Assembly (NCBI RefSeq): GCF_003048575.1
Contig: NZ_PIRZ01000004.1
Location: 171,182 to 235,181 of the forward strand
Reading direction: 5' to 3'
Length of the DNA: 64,000 nt
Source of the DNA: Campylobacter concisus
GTDB taxonomy: Bacteria > Campylobacterota > Campylobacteria > Campylobacterales > Campylobacteraceae
This document shows positions 18,314 through 27,391 of the stretch, one piece after another; the first letter of the stretch is position 1; every line of letters starts with the position of its first letter. The position numbers and the translations under genes are program-made. Under the pieces are notes generated by a model that was not told the DNA's origin, made no database searches, and saw only the letters and a program-made list of their open reading frames with translations.

Positions 18314-19072
18314 ATGGCTATCACTCTAAAAAGACCAGCTGAGATAGAGAAAATGAGAGCGGCGAATAAGATCGTCGCTCAAACTCTTGATCATATTTCC
18401 ACGATCATAAAACCTGGAATTTCACTTCTTGAGATAGATAAAATTTGTGAGGATATGATAAGAGCTGCTGGGGCAAAACCTGCTTTTAAAGGACTCTATG
18501 GCTTCCCAAATGCAGCTTGTATAAGCGTTAATGAAGTGGTGATCCACGGAATCCCAAATGAATATAAACTAAAAGAGGGCGATATCGTTAGTGTTGATAT
18601 CGGTTCAAATTTAGATGGTTATTTTGGCGATTCGGCTAGGACTTTTGGGGTTGGTAAAATTTCAAAAGAAGATGAAGCTTTGATCGCTTGCTCAAAAGAT
18701 GCACTATATTTTGCGATAGATTTCATAAGAGCCGGTATGCATTTTAAAGAAATTTGCTATGAGCTTGAGAAATTTATTCTTGGTAGAGGTTATGTGCCTT
18801 TACGTGGGTATTGTGGTCATGGCATAGGCAAAAGGCCACACGAAGAGCCAGAAATTCCAAACTACCTTGATGGAAACAACCCAAAAGCTGGACCAAAGAT
18901 AAAAGAGGGAATGGTTTTTTGTATAGAGCCAATGATCTGCCAAAAAGACGGCACGCCAGTTTTAGGAAGCGATAACTGGAAAGTAACCTCAAAAGATGGT
19001 TTGAGAACTAGCCATTATGAGCATTGCATGGCGATAGTTAATGGCAAAGCCGAAATTTTAAGCCAAGCGTAA
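18314..19072 (+). CDS. map: Methionine aminopeptidase, type I
   Basis: 252 aa. It removes the initiator methionine from nascent proteins. Metal ligands of the pita-bread fold are visible: [16 protein letters not shown] (two Asp), [14 protein letters not shown] (His), VFCIEPMI (Glu) and the terminal SHYEHCMAI (Glu). No N-terminal zinc extension. The position between secY and infA is a common arrangement. ATG 18314 begins one base after the secY stop. Confidence 0.98.
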   Translation: MAITLKRPAEIEKMRAANKIVAQTLDHISTIIKPGISLLEIDKICEDMIRAAGAKPAFKGLYGFPNAACISVNEVVIHGIPNEYKLKEGDIVSVDIGSNLDGYFGDSARTFGVGKISKEDEALIACSKDALYFAIDFIRAGMHFKEICYELEKFILGRGYVPLRGYCGHGIGKRPHEEPEIPNYLDGNNPKAGPKIKEGMVFCIEPMICQKDGTPVLGSDNWKVTSKDGLRTSHYEHCMAIVNGKAEILSQA

Positions 19073-19107
19073 AATTTATAGCAAAAAATTTAAAGAAAGG
19101 AGAGTTT

Positions 19108-19326
19108 GTGGCAAAAGACGATGTCATTGAGATTGATGGAAATGTTGTTGAAGCACTACCAAATGCAACTTTTAAAGTTGAGCTTGACAACAAACATATA
19201 ATTTTATGTCATATCGCCGGAAAAATGAGAATGCATTATATAAAGATAATGCCTGGCGACCGCGTAAAAGTAGAACTTACGCCATATAGCCTAGACAAGG
19301 GCAGGATCACTTATAGATATAAGTAA
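19108..19326 (+). CDS. infA: Translation initiation factor IF-1
   Basis: 72 aa, single S1-type OB fold that occupies the A site during initiation. [39 protein letters not shown] and [13 protein letters not shown] are diagnostic. The start codon is GTG at 19108, behind AAAGGAGAGTTT, a strong ribosome-binding site that settles the choice. Confidence 0.98.
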
Positions 19327-19410
19327 ATTTAGCCCCTTGGCAAATATGCTAAGTAAATTTAAAGCTGGTTTTAGGTAAAATCCAAGCTTTGCGAAAAGCT
19401 GTATGAAGAA

Positions 19411-19510
19411 TTATTTTCAAAGTTCCCCACTTATTTTGAAAATAGTTGGTTTAAATTCTTTCTTTAGACCTGATGCAGCCCCTAAAAAAGTGGAATAAAT
19501 TTTTAGGAGA
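19411..19510 (+). promoter_or_regulatory. Structured segment before rpmJ that can mask its ribosome-binding site
   Basis: In the 189-base gap after infA, TTATTTTCAAA (19411-19421) pairs with TTTGAAAATAG (19435-19445). CCTAAAAA (19481-19488) pairs with TTTTTAGG (19500-19507), which overlaps the rpmJ Shine-Dalgarno AGGAGA (19505-19510). This could let a protein, such as S4, control entry into the alpha-operon part. The regulator is inferred by analogy with E. coli. Confidence 0.45.
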
Positions 19511-19515
19511 CTAAA

Positions 19516-19629
19516 ATGAAAGTTCGTCCTTCTGTAAAGAAGATGTGTGACAAATGTAAAATTGTCAAACGTAGTGGCATAATTCGTGTTATCTGCGAAA
19601 ATCCAAAACATAAACAAAGACAAGGATAA
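19516..19629 (+). CDS. rpmJ: 50S ribosomal protein L36
   Basis: 37 aa, read directly from the bases: [20 protein letters not shown] is the first part, and it ends in [11 protein letters not shown]11, C14, C27 and H32 form the zinc ribbon of the C+ L36 type. ATG 19516 follows TAGGAGACTAAA. Three bases separate its TAA from the rpsM start. Too short for ordinary ORF cut-offs but clearly real. Confidence 0.97.
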   Translation: MKVRPSVKKMCDKCKIVKRSGIIRVICENPKHKQRQG

Positions 19630-19632
19630 GGC

Positions 19633-20001
19633 ATGGCACGTATTGCAGGTGTAGATTTACCAAACAAAAAGAGAATCGAATATGGTTTGACTTATATTTA
19701 TGGTATAGGTCTTTATAAATCTCGTCAAATTCTTGACGCAGCTGGAATTTCTTACGACAAGAGAGTTTATGAGCTTAGCGAAGACGAAGCAGCAGCTATC
19801 CGTAAAGAAATTCAAGAGCACCACGTCGTTGAGGGTGATTTGAGAAAACAAGTTGCTATGGATATCAAAGCTCTTATGGATCTTGGAAGTTATAGAGGTC
19901 TTCGCCACAGAAAAGGTCTTCCTGTTCGTGGCCAAAAGACTAAAACTAATGCTAGAACCAGAAAAGGCAGACGTAAAACTGTCGGTGCGGCTACTAAGTA
20001 A
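19633..20001 (+). CDS. rpsM: 30S ribosomal protein S13
   Basis: 122 aa. S13 makes the head bridges to 50S and contacts P-site t[23 protein letters not shown] and the C-terminal [20 protein letters not shown] are characteristic. First of the S13-S11-S4-alpha-L17 set. Confidence 0.99.
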   Translation: MARIAGVDLPNKKRIEYGLTYIYGIGLYKSRQILDAAGISYDKRVYELSEDEAAAIRKEIQEHHVVEGDLRKQVAMDIKALMDLGSYRGLRHRKGLPVRGQKTKTNARTRKGRRKTVGAATK

Positions 20002-20023
20002 GGCAAGGGTTAAAGGATAATAA

Positions 20024-20416
20024 ATGGCGAAAAGAAAAATTGTTAAGAAAAAAGTAGTTAGAAAAAGCATAGCCAAAGGTATCGTTTATATTAGTGCAAC
20101 ATTTAACAACACTATGGTAACTGTAACTGATGAAATGGGAAATGCTATTGCATGGAGTAGTGCAGGTGGCTTAGGCTTTAAAGGTAGTAAAAAATCAACT
20201 CCTTATGCAGCCCAACAGGCAGTTGAAGATGCTCTAAATAAAGCAAAAGAGCATGGCATAAAAGAAGTTGGTATTAAGGTTCAAGGTCCAGGTAGCGGAC
20301 GTGAAACGGCTGTTAAAAGTGTAGGAACTGTTGAAGGAATTAAAGTATCTTTCTTTAAAGACATTACACCTTTACCACACAATGGTTGTAGACCGCCAAA
20401 ACGCCGCCGCGTATAA
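20024..20416 (+). CDS. rpsK: 30S ribosomal protein S11
   Basis: 130 aa, platform protein lining the mRNA exit. [39 protein letters not shown] and the C-terminal [13 protein letters not shown] are diagnostic. 22 bases after rpsM, with AAAGGATAATAA before ATG. Confidence 0.99.
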   Translation: MAKRKIVKKKVVRKSIAKGIVYISATFNNTMVTVTDEMGNAIAWSSAGGLGFKGSKKSTPYAAQQAVEDALNKAKEHGIKEVGIKVQGPGSGRETAVKSVGTVEGIKVSFFKDITPLPHNGCRPPKRRRV

Positions 20417-20441
20417 TTAGAGAAAAATAGGAGAAATTATT

Positions 20442-21068
20442 ATGGCTAGATATACAGGACCTGTTGAAAAATTAGAAAGACGTCTTGGTGTGTCTCTTGC
20501 GTTAAAAGGCGAAAGAAGACTTGCTGGTAAAAGTGCTTTTGAAAAAAGACCTTATGCGCCAGGACAACATGGACAAAGAAGAGCAAAAATAAGCGAATAT
20601 GGCTTACAACTTCGTGAGAAACAAAAAGCTAAATTCATGTATGGTGTTTCTGAAAAGCAATTTAGAAGATTATTTCAAGAAGCAGCACGCCGCGAGGGCA
20701 ATACTGGTGCCCTTTTAGTCCAGCTACTAGAGCAAAGATTAGATAATGTTGTTTATAGAATGGGCTTTGCAACAACTCGTCGTTTTGCTCGTCAGCTAGT
20801 AACCCATGGACATATTTTAGTAAATGGCAAAAGAGTAGATATACCATCTTACAGAGTTGAGCCAGGTGCAAAAGTAGAGATTGTTGAAAAATCTAAAAAT
20901 AATCCACAAATTATTCGTGCAATAGATCTTACAGCACAAACTGGTATTGTTGCTTGGGTAGATGTTGAAAAAGAGAAAAAATTTGGAATTTTCACTAGAA
21001 ATCCAGAAAGAGAAGAGGTTATCATTCCTGTTGAGGAAAGATTTATAGTAGAGCTTTATTCAAAATAA
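20442..21068 (+). CDS. rpsD: 30S ribosomal protein S4, zinc-free form
   Basis: 208 aa. S4 nucleates 30S body assembly and regulates the alpha operon in E. coli. It lacks the N-terminal Cys cluster, so it is the C- form. The S4 domain is visible in [20 protein letters not shown] and [21 protein letters not shown] 20442 has AGGAGAAATTATT upstream. Confidence 0.99.
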   Translation: MARYTGPVEKLERRLGVSLALKGERRLAGKSAFEKRPYAPGQHGQRRAKISEYGLQLREKQKAKFMYGVSEKQFRRLFQEAARREGNTGALLVQLLEQRLDNVVYRMGFATTRRFARQLVTHGHILVNGKRVDIPSYRVEPGAKVEIVEKSKNNPQIIRAIDLTAQTGIVAWVDVEKEKKFGIFTRNPEREEVIIPVEERFIVELYSK

Positions 21069-21082
21069 TAGAGGGTATAAAG

Positions 21083-22099
21083 ATGAGAAAGATTACTACA
21101 TCAGCTTATATGCCAACTGAAATTGAAGTTAAAAGTGTTAGTGAAAATGTTGCTAACATTACAGCATATCCTTTTGAGGCGGGCTATGCTGTTACCTTGG
21201 CTCACCCATTACGCCGCCTTCTTTACACAAGTACAGTAGGTTTTGCACCTATTGGTGTAAAGATCAAGGGCGTTAGCCACGAATTTGATAGTATGCGCGG
21301 CATGCTTGAGGACGTAGCATTTTTTATTATAAATTTGAAAAAGATCAGATTTAAATTAAAAAGCACCAGTGAGCGCGAAGTTATAGAGTATAGCTTTAAA
21401 GGACCAAAAGAGATAACTGGGGCTGATCTAAATAATGATCTAGTTGAGATCGTTAACCCAGACGCATACCTTGCTACAATAAACGAAGATGCTGAGTTAA
21501 ATTTTTCAGTTATCATTCAAAAAGGTATCGGATATGTGCCTAGTGAAGAGATTAGAGAAGAGATCGAAGACGACTATATCGCACTTGATGCTTTCTTTAC
21601 ACCTGTTAAAAAAGCAGTTTACGATATACAAAATGTCTTGGTTGAGGATGATCCAGACTATGAAAAGATTGTATTTACTATAACAACTGATGGTCAAGTT
21701 AGTCCGATAGAGGCTTTTAAAAATTGTTTAGAAGCTATGTATCAACAAATGTCAGTATTTAAAGGAATTTTAGATATTGATGTTAGTACTCCAGTTGCTA
21801 GCTCAAGTGCAGGCGGTGAGTTTTCAAAGCTACTTTCTAGTGTAGAAGATCTAAATTTAAGCGCTAGAAGTTTTAACTGCCTTGACAAAGCTGATATTAG
21901 ATTTATTGGCGAGCTTGCATTAATGGACGAAAATGAGCTTAAAGAGCTTAAAAATTTAGGTAAAAAATCTCTTGAAGAGATTAAAGCGGTTATGGAGGAG
22001 ATAGGCTATCCAGTTGGTGCCGATGTGTTAAAGGATGGCAAAGAGCAACTAAGAAAGAAAATAACCGAGCTTAAAGCACAAATGAGTGTAAAAGAATAA
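21083..22099 (+). CDS. rpoA: RNA polymerase alpha subunit
   Basis: 338 aa. The N-terminal assembly domain ([20 protein letters not shown], residues about 34-53) and a C-terminal helix-hairpin-helix domain ([18 protein letters not shown], then [20 protein letters not shown], about 265-312) are both present. The C-terminal domain contacts UP elements and activators. 14 bases after rpsD. Confidence 0.99.
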   Translation: MRKITTSAYMPTEIEVKSVSENVANITAYPFEAGYAVTLAHPLRRLLYTSTVGFAPIGVKIKGVSHEFDSMRGMLEDVAFFIINLKKIRFKLKSTSEREVIEYSFKGPKEITGADLNNDLVEIVNPDAYLATINEDAELNFSVIIQKGIGYVPSEEIREEIEDDYIALDAFFTPVKKAVYDIQNVLVEDDPDYEKIVFTITTDGQVSPIEAFKNCLEAMYQQMSVFKGILDIDVSTPVASSSAGGEFSKLLSSVEDLNLSARSFNCLDKADIRFIGELALMDENELKELKNLGKKSLEEIKAVMEEIGYPVGADVLKDGKEQLRKKITELKAQMSVKE

Positions 22100-22110
22100 A
22101 AGGACAATAG

Positions 22111-22467
22111 ATGAGACATAAACACGGATATCGAAAACTTGGTAGAACGTCATCTCATAGATCTGCATTGCTTAAAAATTTGGCGATAGCTATCATCAAA
22201 AGCGAAAAGATAGAGACGACTTTACCAAAAGCAAAAGAGCTTAGAAGCTATGTTGAGAAGCTAATTACAAGAGCCAGAAAAGGTGACTCTAACGCTCACA
22301 GAGCAGTATTTGCTTCTTTACAAGATAAAGAAACAACAAATAAATTAGTTACTGAAGTAGCTCCAAAATTTAAAGAGCGCAATGGCGGCTATACAAGAAT
22401 CATCAAGACTCGTGTTCGCAGAGGCGACGCAGCAGAGATGGCTTATATAGAGCTAGTAGCTGAATAA
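22111..22467 (+). CDS. rplQ: 50S ribosomal protein L17
   Basis: 118 aa. [20 protein letters not shown] and [20 protein letters not shown] are the family marks. Last gene of the supercluster, followed five bases later by a strong terminator. Confidence 0.99.
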   Translation: MRHKHGYRKLGRTSSHRSALLKNLAIAIIKSEKIETTLPKAKELRSYVEKLITRARKGDSNAHRAVFASLQDKETTNKLVTEVAPKFKERNGGYTRIIKTRVRRGDAAEMAYIELVAE

Positions 22468-22472
22468 TTATT

Positions 22473-22496
22473 AGAGAGCTTCGGCTCTCTTTTTTT
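22473..22496 (+). terminator. Terminator of the ribosomal supercluster
   Basis: AGAGAGC (22473-22479), a UUCG tetraloop, GCTCTCT (22484-22490) and six to seven T. A textbook intrinsic terminator. Confidence 0.95.
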
Positions 22497-22682
22497 AATT
22501 TCTTGAATATAAAATTCTCTTACCTTTAAAATAAAATCCTTTTTCCAAAAGTTTTTAAAGCTATAAATTTCTTTAATTATCTACCAAAATTATTAACCAA
22601 AACCATAAATTTTATAGTTAAAAGTTGTAAATCCTTTAATCTAAAATCATATATTTTAAATTTTTACCTTTGAACTCTATGC

Positions 22683-22709
22683 TAAAATTTTATTTTATAA
22701 AGACGATAT
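22683..22709 (+). promoter_or_regulatory. Sigma28 (FliA) promoter
   Basis: TAAA (22683-22686), exactly 15 bases, then GACGATAT (22702-22709). This fits the flagellar sigma factor pattern TAAA-N15-GCCGATAA and the CGATAT form used by Campylobacter late flagellar genes. The expected start of transcription is about 30 bases before the ATG at 22747. A 7-bp hairpin (GATATTT with AAATATC, 22705-22723) overlaps the -10. Confidence 0.75.
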
Positions 22710-22746
22710 TTGTTTCAAATATCTTATAAATTTCAAAGGATTTGAG

Positions 22747-23748
22747 ATGATAGGTGGCATAAATGGAGTTGGCACAAATTTTTATGTTGGCTCGCAAAGT
22801 AGTAGAGCGCAAGAGCTTGATACTAATAATACTAAACCAAATATAGGCAAAAATTCTTTAAATAATTTATCTATCGGTTTGGTTGATAAACGAAAAAGTC
22901 ATATCGATACTAGAGGTGAGCCAATAAATTTAAATGAAACAAATACGACAAAATTTCAAAAAAATAGTGAGAATCTAACATTTGCTAGCAATTTCTCGCT
23001 CTCAGGCATAGCTGCTAATGGTAAGATAAGCATCTGGGGCAAGCTCATGGGGTACGACAAACAAGTCAGTCAAGATGAGGTAAATGATCTCAAAAATTTT
23101 ATCAATCAGACCAAAGCACTTGGCTTTGGCAGAGCTCACGAAGAGATCATAGGATATTATCCAACAGATGTCGATCTCTTTGCAAAAGAGTATACATCAA
23201 AACTTGATAACACACTTCTTGGGCTTGGTCACAAGAGCCACGTGGAAGGGTTTGAGATACTTGATAAAGACCTAAGCATAGATGAGTTTAAAGATAAGTG
23301 GATTGATTATGCACTTAGGCAGTATCTTGGCGAAAGAGTCGGTGTGGAGAGCATTACGATAGGCAAAAAGGCTATCTCCATGCTAACTAGCACTAATAAG
23401 CCTCCAGTTGAGTATCAGACTCTACAAAATATAAATTTCACTGACGAAGAGAGTAGACAGAGATTTCTTACGCTTATGAAAGCTGGCATGAAGAGTGGGG
23501 CGGATTTTAAAGAGGTGGTAGAGGGCGTGCTCTCGCTTTATAATGTGCAAAATACAGACAAACTTGATGGCAACAAAGTCTATGCTTCAGTGATCGGACG
23601 AAGCGAGAAACTGGCTACTTACGACATCAACAAAGATGAGAAATTTGCCTATCTTAAGGAGCTAATGCAGCTTGAGAAAAATGGAGTTGATATACTAAAG
23701 CTAATGGAAAAAGTGGAGCAAAAAAAGAAATTAGATATAAAAGTGTAG
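22747..23748 (+). CDS. Unknown protein with a flagellar-type promoter
   Basis: 333 aa and not recognised. The N-terminus is Gly/Ser/Asn-rich without a Sec signal (MIGGINGVGTNFYVGSQSSR). The body is mostly helical. A repeated WGKLMGYDKQ / KDKWIDYALRQYLGERVG type of segment lies in the middle, and DINKDEKFAYLKELMQLEKN near the C-terminus has an EF-hand-like DxNxDxK opening. The promoter is FliA type, and secretion by the flagellar apparatus, as for the Campylobacter Fed and Cia proteins, would fit the unstructured leader. That is inference. ATG 22747 follows AAAGGATTTGAG. It is a single gene with 122 bases before the next unit. Confidence 0.65.
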   Translation: MIGGINGVGTNFYVGSQSSRAQELDTNNTKPNIGKNSLNNLSIGLVDKRKSHIDTRGEPINLNETNTTKFQKNSENLTFASNFSLSGIAANGKISIWGKLMGYDKQVSQDEVNDLKNFINQTKALGFGRAHEEIIGYYPTDVDLFAKEYTSKLDNTLLGLGHKSHVEGFEILDKDLSIDEFKDKWIDYALRQYLGERVGVESITIGKKAISMLTSTNKPPVEYQTLQNINFTDEESRQRFLTLMKAGMKSGADFKEVVEGVLSLYNVQNTDKLDGNKVYASVIGRSEKLATYDINKDEKFAYLKELMQLEKNGVDILKLMEKVEQKKKLDIKV

Positions 23749-23870
23749 GCTAAATTTAGTTTTTTGCACCGCTTATCTTTGTGATTTTAGTCATAAGTGG
23801 CTCTTTTTACTTGTTTTAAATTTTTAAATGATAGAATCTTGATTTCTATTATTAAAATTACGGAGAACTC

Positions 23871-24479
23871 TTGAGAAAGCTACTTTGGCTAAATCCGGTT
23901 GTAAAAAATATGTATGACTTCTCTGCGTTAAAAGAGCTCTTGCAAAATAAGGGCTTTAACATAGTAGAGTGCGAAAAAGATCATGTTCGTGATGTCAAAA
24001 ATTCATATAAAAATTTATGCTCTAAAGGCATGGTTTTAGACAGTCGCTGTCCAAGAGCTGTAAATTTTATAAGATCAAATTTCAAAGAATTTTCAAACAA
24101 TATTTCAAACTTAAATCCTATTTTAATAGAAAGCGCCATCGAGCTTAGCTCAAATCTAAAAGAAAATGAGTGGCTTTATATAACAACGCCTTGTGAGGAC
24201 TTGGCTGAGCTTGGAAATTCTTTAAAATTAGAGCGAACTACATTTTTAACATGGAAAAATTTTAAAGAGCTAAACGACATAAATTTACAAATAAGCAAAA
24301 TAGAATCAAGCCCGATCCCACCTGGACTTTTTGAAAATTTAGGCATAAAAACACTAAGCTTATGCAGTAAAGAAAAGATGCAAAACGCATTTTCATATAA
24401 ATTTAGCGAGCTTAAAAACTACCAGATCATCGAGCTTTTATACTGTGAAAATGGCTGTCACAATGGAGATGGGCTGTGA
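23871..24479 (+). CDS. [FeFe]-hydrogenase-like H-cluster domain protein, degenerate
   Basis: 202 aa, matching only the C-terminal H-cluster domain of iron-only hydrogenases. Three cluster motifs are recognisable. VLDSRCPRAV (C60) corresponds to TSCCPxW, with Arg in place of the first Cys that relays protons in the enzyme. ITTPCEDLAEL (C108) corresponds to MPCxxKxxE. IELLYCENGCHNGDG (C192, C196) corresponds to ExMACxGGCxxGGG. Four iron-sulfur ligands are thus kept, while the catalytic Cys and the L2 Lys are lost. There is no ferredoxin domain. The start is TTG 23871 behind CGGAGAACTC. The stop overlaps the permease start (GTGATAG), so it is coupled to an ABC importer. It is probably an iron-sulfur sensor or assembly factor, not a hydrogenase. 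Confidence 0.65.
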   Translation: MRKLLWLNPVVKNMYDFSALKELLQNKGFNIVECEKDHVRDVKNSYKNLCSKGMVLDSRCPRAVNFIRSNFKEFSNNISNLNPILIESAIELSSNLKENEWLYITTPCEDLAELGNSLKLERTTFLTWKNFKELNDINLQISKIESSPIPPGLFENLGIKTLSLCSKEKMQNAFSYKFSELKNYQIIELLYCENGCHNGDGL

Positions 24480-25225
24480 TAGAAATTTTTAAAAAGAGCG
24501 TTTTGATCCTAGTGATCTTTGCTCTCTGGCAGGTCGTTTGTGAACTAGAAATTTTCACGCCCTATATCTTGCCAAGTCCTATTACGACACTTAAAACGAT
24601 GCTTGACATGAGCTTAAGCGGCGAGCTAATAACGCATGTGATGATTAGCTTTAAGCGTATATTTATTGGTTATGCTTTTGCTTTTGTTTTGGCATTTGCT
24701 TTTGGTGGAGTGGCGGCGCTATTTCCAAAAGCTAGTATTTATTATGAGTGGATACTAGAGTTTTTTAGAAATGTTCCGCCACTTAGCCTTATTGCTATTT
24801 TGGTACTTTGGTTTGGTATAAACGAAACTCCAAAAATTATTATTATCATACTAGCATCGTTTTTCCCAATGTTTTTAAGTATTTCAAAAGGGCTAACTAG
24901 CTGCGATGTAAAACTTATTGAAGTTGGTAAAATTTTTTGTTTTAGTAAATTTGAAATTTTTTACAAAATCATCCTAAAAAATGCCATAAAAGATATTTTT
25001 GTCGGTATGCGCATAGGTTTTGGCTACGCTATGCGAGCGATTGTGGGAGCGGAGATGATCGCAGCTTCTAGCGGGCTAGGCTATCTTATACTTGATGCTG
25101 AGGAGCTTTCGCGCGCAGATAGGATATTTGTTGGCATATTTACAATAGGAATTTGTGGCGTACTCATAGATAGGATATTTTTGTTTTTGATATCTAAATT
25201 TAGCCTTTTGCGAAGTGAAAAATGA
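24476..25225 (+). CDS. ABC importer permease (SsuC/TauC/ThiX-like)
   Basis: 249 aa, about six membrane helices. The cytoplasmic coupling loop EVGKIFCFSKFEIFYKIILK has the EAA-loop layout, and LPSPITTLKTMLDM near residue 35 is typical of nitrate/taurine/thiamine-precursor permeases. The start is GTG 24476, overlapping the H-cluster-like gene by 4 bases, and its own stop overlaps the ATPase gene by 4 bases. The substrate is unknown. Confidence 0.85.
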   Translation: MIEIFKKSVLILVIFALWQVVCELEIFTPYILPSPITTLKTMLDMSLSGELITHVMISFKRIFIGYAFAFVLAFAFGGVAALFPKASIYYEWILEFFRNVPPLSLIAILVLWFGINETPKIIIIILASFFPMFLSISKGLTSCDVKLIEVGKIFCFSKFEIFYKIILKNAIKDIFVGMRIGFGYAMRAIVGAEMIAASSGLGYLILDAEELSRADRIFVGIFTIGICGVLIDRIFLFLISKFSLLRSEK

Positions 25226-25914
25226 TAGAAATTTTAAATTTATCCAAGCATTTTTTTATTAATGGCAAGCGTATCGACGTTTTAAAAGAGCTAAATTTAA
25301 CTATAAAAAAAGATAAGATCACCGTTATACTTGGCAGAAGTGGTTGCGGTAAAACGACTCTTTTAAGGCTTATTGCTGGACTTGAGGGCGTAAGTCTAGG
25401 CGAGATAAATTTTAAAGAGCAAGCAAAGATCGGTTTTGTATTTCAAGAGCCTAGGCTTATGCCTTTTTTAAACGTCTATGAAAATATAGTCTTTCCACTT
25501 AAAAAGTGCGAGATAGACGAGGCAAAGATAGATAGGCTCATATCGATGATAGGGCTTAGCGACTTTAAATTTGCCGCTGTTTCGCAGCTATCTGGTGGCA
25601 TGAGCTCGCGCGTTTCTCTTGCTAGAGTGCTTGCGTACGAAGCAAATTTGATCCTTATGGATGAGCCATTTGCGGCACTTGATGCTTTTACGAGAGCCAG
25701 CATGCAGGCTGAAATTTTAAAGCTTCAAGCTGGTAAAACCATCATTTTTGTCACTCATAATGTCGATGAAGCCCTATATTTAGCAGATGAGATCATTTTG
25801 CTTGAAAAAGGCAGGATGAAATCAAGCTATGATCTATCAAATCTAGCTAAGCCAAGAGATTTGCTTTGCGATGAGCTAATAAATTTAAAGCGTAAAATTT
25901 TGAGCGAAATTTAG
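25222..25914 (+). CDS. ABC importer ATP-binding protein
   Basis: 230 aa. Walker A is ILGRSGCGKTTLLRLIAGL (about 35-53), the Q-loop is FVFQEPRLMPFL, the signature is QLSGGMSSRVSLARVL, Walker B is LILMDEPFAALD and the switch His is in FVTHNVDEAL. It belongs to the SsuB/TauB/NrtD group. It powers the adjacent permease. ATG 25222 overlaps the permease gene by 4 bases. Confidence 0.9.
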   Translation: MIEILNLSKHFFINGKRIDVLKELNLTIKKDKITVILGRSGCGKTTLLRLIAGLEGVSLGEINFKEQAKIGFVFQEPRLMPFLNVYENIVFPLKKCEIDEAKIDRLISMIGLSDFKFAAVSQLSGGMSSRVSLARVLAYEANLILMDEPFAALDAFTRASMQAEILKLQAGKTIIFVTHNVDEALYLADEIILLEKGRMKSSYDLSNLAKPRDLLCDELINLKRKILSEI

Positions 25915-25959
25915 CATTTTATAAAATGATAATTAAAACCAAAACGAAGCAAAAAGTTA

Positions 25960-25965
25960 TATAAT
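25960..25965 (+). promoter_or_regulatory. -10 box for the binding-protein gene
   Basis: TATAAT at 25960-25965, 26 bases before the ATG, in the 76-base gap after the ATPase gene. It would allow the solute-binding protein to be made in excess of the membrane parts, as is common in ABC importers. Confidence 0.5.
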
Positions 25966-25990
25966 TTGGAAAATTTTTAAAGGAGCAAAT

Positions 25991-26908
25991 ATGAGAAAGT
26001 TTTTTAAGATTTTGTGTGCAGCCTCTTTGCTTTGTCTAGTCGCAAACGCAAGTGAGCTAGATAAGATCGGTATGACCTATGTCAAATCGCCGCTAAATGT
26101 CCCCTCAATCGTCGATAAATTTAAAGGCTTTTATGCTAAATCTTTTGGCATGCCAGTCGAATACTCCGAGATCACCTCAGGTGCGAAACAAACGCAAGCG
26201 CTCGCTTCAAACTCACTTCAGTTTTTAAACTGCGTGGGTGGAACTTCAGTCATACTTGCAGCAGCAAATAAAGCTGATATAAAGATTATAAGTGCCTATT
26301 CAAGAGCACCTGAAGCTTTTGCGATATTTGCTAAAGATAAAGGCATAAAAACCGCTAAAGACTTAAAAGGTAAAAAAATAGCAGGGCCAAAAGGTACGAT
26401 ATTAAATGAGCTTTTGGTTAGGTATCTTGCTCTTGGCGGTCTAAGCATAAATGACGTAGAGTTCGTTTCTATGGGCATCCCAGCTGCACAAGCTGCACTT
26501 GAAAATGGTAGCGTCGATGCAGCACTTCTTGCTGGACCAGCTGCTTATAATGCTAAAAAATCAGGACTTAGTGTCGTAACAACAGGCAAGGGCGTCATCA
26601 CTCCAGTCATCGTTACTGCCACAAGCGGAGAATTTTACAAAAAGCATAAAGATCTAGTTGAAAAATTTAAAAAGGCCCAAGATGAAATTTTGGCTTTTAT
26701 GAAAGCAAATGAGGAAGAGGCATTAAAATTTACAGCTGAAGAGACCGGGCTTAGCATAGAGGCGGTAAAGAGTATGTATCCGCAGTATGACTTTAGTCCA
26801 AAGATCACGCCTGAAGATATAAAAGCACTTGAAGCTACGCAAAAATTTATGCTTGAGAGCAAGATGATTGAACAAAAAGTAGATATAAAATCGCTTCTAA
26901 TAGATTAA
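25991..26908 (+). CDS. ABC importer periplasmic substrate-binding protein (NMT1/SsuA-like)
   Basis: 305 aa. MRKFFKILCAASLLCLVANA is a Sec signal peptide. The mature part follows the NMT1/THI5-SsuA-TauA fold: KTAKDLKGKKIAGPKGTILN at about 117-136 and ALENGSVDAALLAGPAAYNA at about 170. It captures a small ligand for the importer encoded just upstream; taurine, sulfonate, nitrate or a thiamine precursor are all possible for this fold. A terminator follows 4 bases after the stop. Confidence 0.85.
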   Translation: MRKFFKILCAASLLCLVANASELDKIGMTYVKSPLNVPSIVDKFKGFYAKSFGMPVEYSEITSGAKQTQALASNSLQFLNCVGGTSVILAAANKADIKIISAYSRAPEAFAIFAKDKGIKTAKDLKGKKIAGPKGTILNELLVRYLALGGLSINDVEFVSMGIPAAQAALENGSVDAALLAGPAAYNAKKSGLSVVTTGKGVITPVIVTATSGEFYKKHKDLVEKFKKAQDEILAFMKANEEEALKFTAEETGLSIEAVKSMYPQYDFSPKITPEDIKALEATQKFMLESKMIEQKVDIKSLLID

Positions 26909-26911
26909 ACA

Positions 26912-26934
26912 AAAAGGGCGAAATTTGCCCTTTT
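26912..26934 (+). terminator. Terminator of the H-cluster-like/ABC operon
   Basis: AAAAGGGC (26912-26919), a 7-base loop and GCCCTTTT (26927-26934), immediately after the binding-protein stop. Confidence 0.85.
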
Positions 26935-27076
26935 ATCCTAAAACTTATAATCAAAATTTACTAAATTTTAGCTCAAATATTTAAAAACTAAAGCTGACTA
27001 GGCGTATCAAAAAGGTTTAAATTATAAAGCAAAATTAGCACTAAGCAAAAATATAGCCATTATTTTTTGCATTTTT

Positions 27077-27089
27077 ATTTTGCTATAAT
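27077..27089 (+). promoter_or_regulatory. Vegetative promoter of the nfu-murE-ispA unit
   Basis: TATTTTGC followed by TATAAT (27084-27089), the T-rich extended -10 type, 27 bases before the nfu-like ATG. Confidence 0.6.
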
Positions 27090-27115
27090 AGCCCAAAAAT
27101 TTAATAGGAAAAAAT

Positions 27116-27391
27116 ATGATCCCATTTAGCGATGAAGAACTTTTAAAACCAGTCAGTGCGAGTTTGCAAAAGGTACTGCCGATGCTTGAAAATGATGGCG
27201 GTGGCATGGAGCTACTTGGCATAAAAAACGGCAAAATTTATGTAAGACTTACAGGGCATTGTCATGGATGTGCAGCTAGCACAACTACACTAAAATATGG
27301 ACTCGAAAGACAACTTCGTATGGATATTCACCCAGAGCTTGAGGTCGTAAATATCCCGATTGGCGAGGAATTTGACATTGATAGATTATAA
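27116..27391 (+). CDS. NifU-like iron-sulfur scaffold (Nfu domain)
   Basis: 91 aa, a stand-alone Nfu domain. Nfu proteins carry a [4Fe-4S] cluster to client proteins. LENDGGGMELLGIKNGKIYV and LTGHCHGCAASTTTLKYGLE hold the CxxC pair (C45 and C48 region) that binds the cluster. ATG 27116 with AATAGGAAAAAAT. Its 3' end overlaps the next gene. The order nfu, small helical protein, murE is, as I recall, shared with C. jejuni. Confidence 0.92.
   Translation: MIPFSDEELLKPVSASLQKVLPMLENDGGGMELLGIKNGKIYVRLTGHCHGCAASTTTLKYGLERQLRMDIHPELEVVNIPIGEEFDIDRL

Noticed and set aside
23871..24479. Calling this gene a functional [FeFe] hydrogenase
   Set aside because: The proton-relay cysteine and the second-motif lysine are replaced and no electron-transfer domain is present, so hydrogen turnover is unlikely.
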